Notes under the pieces: generated by a model
What the model was told of the DNA's origin: nothing
Databases searched by the model: none
What the model saw: the letters and a program-made list of their open reading frames with translations, nothing else
Source of the DNA: an uncultured Lachnospiraceae bacterium
GTDB lineage: Bacteria; Bacillota; Clostridia; Lachnospirales; Lachnospiraceae
DNA: 64,000 bases
Direction: 5' to 3'
NCBI GenBank assembly: GCA_910578645.1
Contig: CAJTQI010000005.1
Location: 62,001 to 126,000, forward strand
Program-made: the position numbers and the translations under genes
Part shown: positions 62,955 to 64,000 of the stretch, piece by piece
How the letters are laid out: each line of letters starts with the position of its first letter
Position numbering within the stretch: the stretch's first letter is position 1

Positions 62955-62994
62955 CCAAAAGCCACTCCTGCAAAATATATCTGTCTTCTAAAAA

Positions 62995-63897
62995 TTATTC
63001 AGCCGGCACCACAATAACCTGTGCGTTATTGCAGTAAGGATTCGTGCATTCCATAGCGGATGTGGTTTCTGTCGTAAGTGTCATACCGTTCCATACAACA
63101 TCGATGGTCTTTGATTCCAACTCCATAATCTTGTTGTCCCAGTCAATCTCCACAAACTGTGCTTCCACACCTAACTTCTCAGCCACGACGCGCGCCATAT
63201 CCGCATCGAAACCAATCCACTCGCCTGACTCGTCTTTGTAATCCATAGGGGCAAAGTCTGTGATGCCCACAATCAATGTACCTTTTTCCTGGATGTAAGC
63301 CACATCGCTGTCCGTCTCGGACGCCGTAAAATCGGAGGCAGGCTGCTCAACCAACGCTTCCTGTACACCGTATGTGGCAGCCGTCTCTTTCATGGAACCG
63401 TCTGCATAGCTTTCCGCAAATACGGAATTAATATAGGAAGCCAAGTCGGAGCCCTTACGGCAGCCAACGCCGTATTCCTCTGTCGTCAACTCATCCGTAT
63501 ATTTCATATTGGGATAACTTGTTCCCTCGCCAATCATGGCGCCTGCCATAAGAAGGTCGATAATCGCAGCATCGGATGTGCCGGACGCCACTTCCATCAA
63601 TGCATCTGCCTGGGATGCCACTACATTGGTCTGGAACCCCTTATCCTGGGCTGCCGCTTCGCCTGCAGAGCCAGCCTCCACCGCATAGACAAGATTTGTG
63701 TCCGCCGCGCCCTCCGTCTCTGCCGCAGCGTCTGTATCCGTCTCTCCGCCCTCTGCGTCACTCCCTGCATCTGACGGTTCCGCCTCCGCTGTGTCTGCCG
63801 CCGTCTGGGCCGCATCACCGGACACGCCGCCGCAACCTGTCAACACCGTGCCCACCGCCATGGATAATACTAACATAAATGCCAATCTTTTTTTCAT
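62995..63897 (-). CDS. Amino acid-binding lipoprotein, circularly permuted layout
   Basis: 300 residues from the ATG at 63897 (GGAGGAG upstream). LTGC lipobox with Cys21, then an acidic Ala-rich linker (22-67). Residues ~69-187 correspond to the second half of a usual SBP_bac_3 protein: YAVEAGSAGEAAAQDKGF, LMEVASGTSDAAIIDLLMAG, EEYGVGCRKGSDLASYINSV and YADGSMKETAATYGV. Residues ~198-300 correspond to the usual first half: GTLIVGITDFAPMDYKDESG, WIGFDADMARVVAEKLGV, IDVVWNGMTLTTETTSAM and the end NNAQVIVVPAE. The normal order is reversed. The gene is first in an ABC operon with permease and ATPase, so the protein is presumably used. Ligand unknown, probably a polar amino acid. Confidence 0.88.
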   Translation of the reverse strand: MKKRLAFMLVLSMAVGTVLTGCGGVSGDAAQTAADTAEAEPSDAGSDAEGGETDTDAAAETEGAADTNLVYAVEAGSAGEAAAQDKGFQTNVVASQADALMEVASGTSDAAIIDLLMAGAMIGEGTSYPNMKYTDELTTEEYGVGCRKGSDLASYINSVFAESYADGSMKETAATYGVQEALVEQPASDFTASETDSDVAYIQEKGTLIVGITDFAPMDYKDESGEWIGFDADMARVVAEKLGVEAQFVEIDWDNKIMELESKTIDVVWNGMTLTTETTSAMECTNPYCNNAQVIVVPAE

Positions 63898-64000
63898 AAA
63901 CTTCTCCTCCTGATTTTTCATTCCCGCGGTACAACGAGCCAAGTACCCTGCTTAAAATCAACCTTTGATTGGTTTGGGTATTTAGCGAATGCCGCCAGGG

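Overview
The window reads as chromosome of a motile, Gram-positive gut-type clostridium, most likely Lachnospiraceae. Reasons: the flgM-flgN-flgK-flgK-flgL-fliW-csrA order, sigma-28 promoters of the Bacillus/Clostridium type, a SAM-I riboswitch in front of metK, a UDPGP-family sugar nucleotidyltransferase beside galE, CUT1 sugar transporters paired with AraC regulators, and strong GGAGG ribosome sites. Nearly all genes lie on the minus strand; the plus-strand exceptions are a ribbon-helix-helix gene, dinB, an 88-residue orphan, a TrhA/hemolysin III gene, an AraC regulator and one MATE pump.

Layout. 1-8464: late flagellar genes, with flgM to csrA under one sigma-28 promoter and flaG-fliD under another. 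8500-12600: an AT-rich accessory island holding an AIM24-like gene, degenerate zinc-ribbon and leucine-rich-repeat genes, a ribbon-helix-helix regulator and a cysteine-repeat lipoprotein with an in-frame amber codon; three near-identical promoter/operator units face three of these loci. 12600-31800: housekeeping (lysS fused to an HD domain, greA, dusB, birA, a carbamoyltransferase, SPFH/NfeD, a SleB-like hydrolase, proC, a SpoU methylase, pfkA, dnaE, metK with SAM-I riboswitch). 31900-42100: murA, an M23 envelope peptidase, dinB, a flavin-reductase-like protein, a small alarmone synthetase, a large membrane protein and TrhA. 42170-50390: galE, UDPGP, two MATE pumps and a GH51 arabinofuranosidase divergent from an AraC regulator. 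50413-59647: a seven-gene sugar operon (binding protein, two permeases, AraC, GHL6-type glycosidase, ketose 3-epimerase, FucI-type isomerase). 60469-63897: a polar amino acid ABC system plus an acyltransferase-like gene.

Most notable points. (1) The amino acid binding protein at 62995-63897 appears circularly permuted: lobe 2 comes before the N-terminal half of lobe 1. (2) A mini-regulon of three promoter/operator copies sits next to a ribbon-helix-helix gene. (3) The FucI/3-epimerase/GHL6 operon has no fuculokinase or aldolase, which suggests a rare-sugar route ending in a common ketose. (4) A foldback element occurs as a 310-bp full copy and an 80-bp deletion copy. No tRNA, rRNA, CRISPR array, transposase or phage gene was seen.
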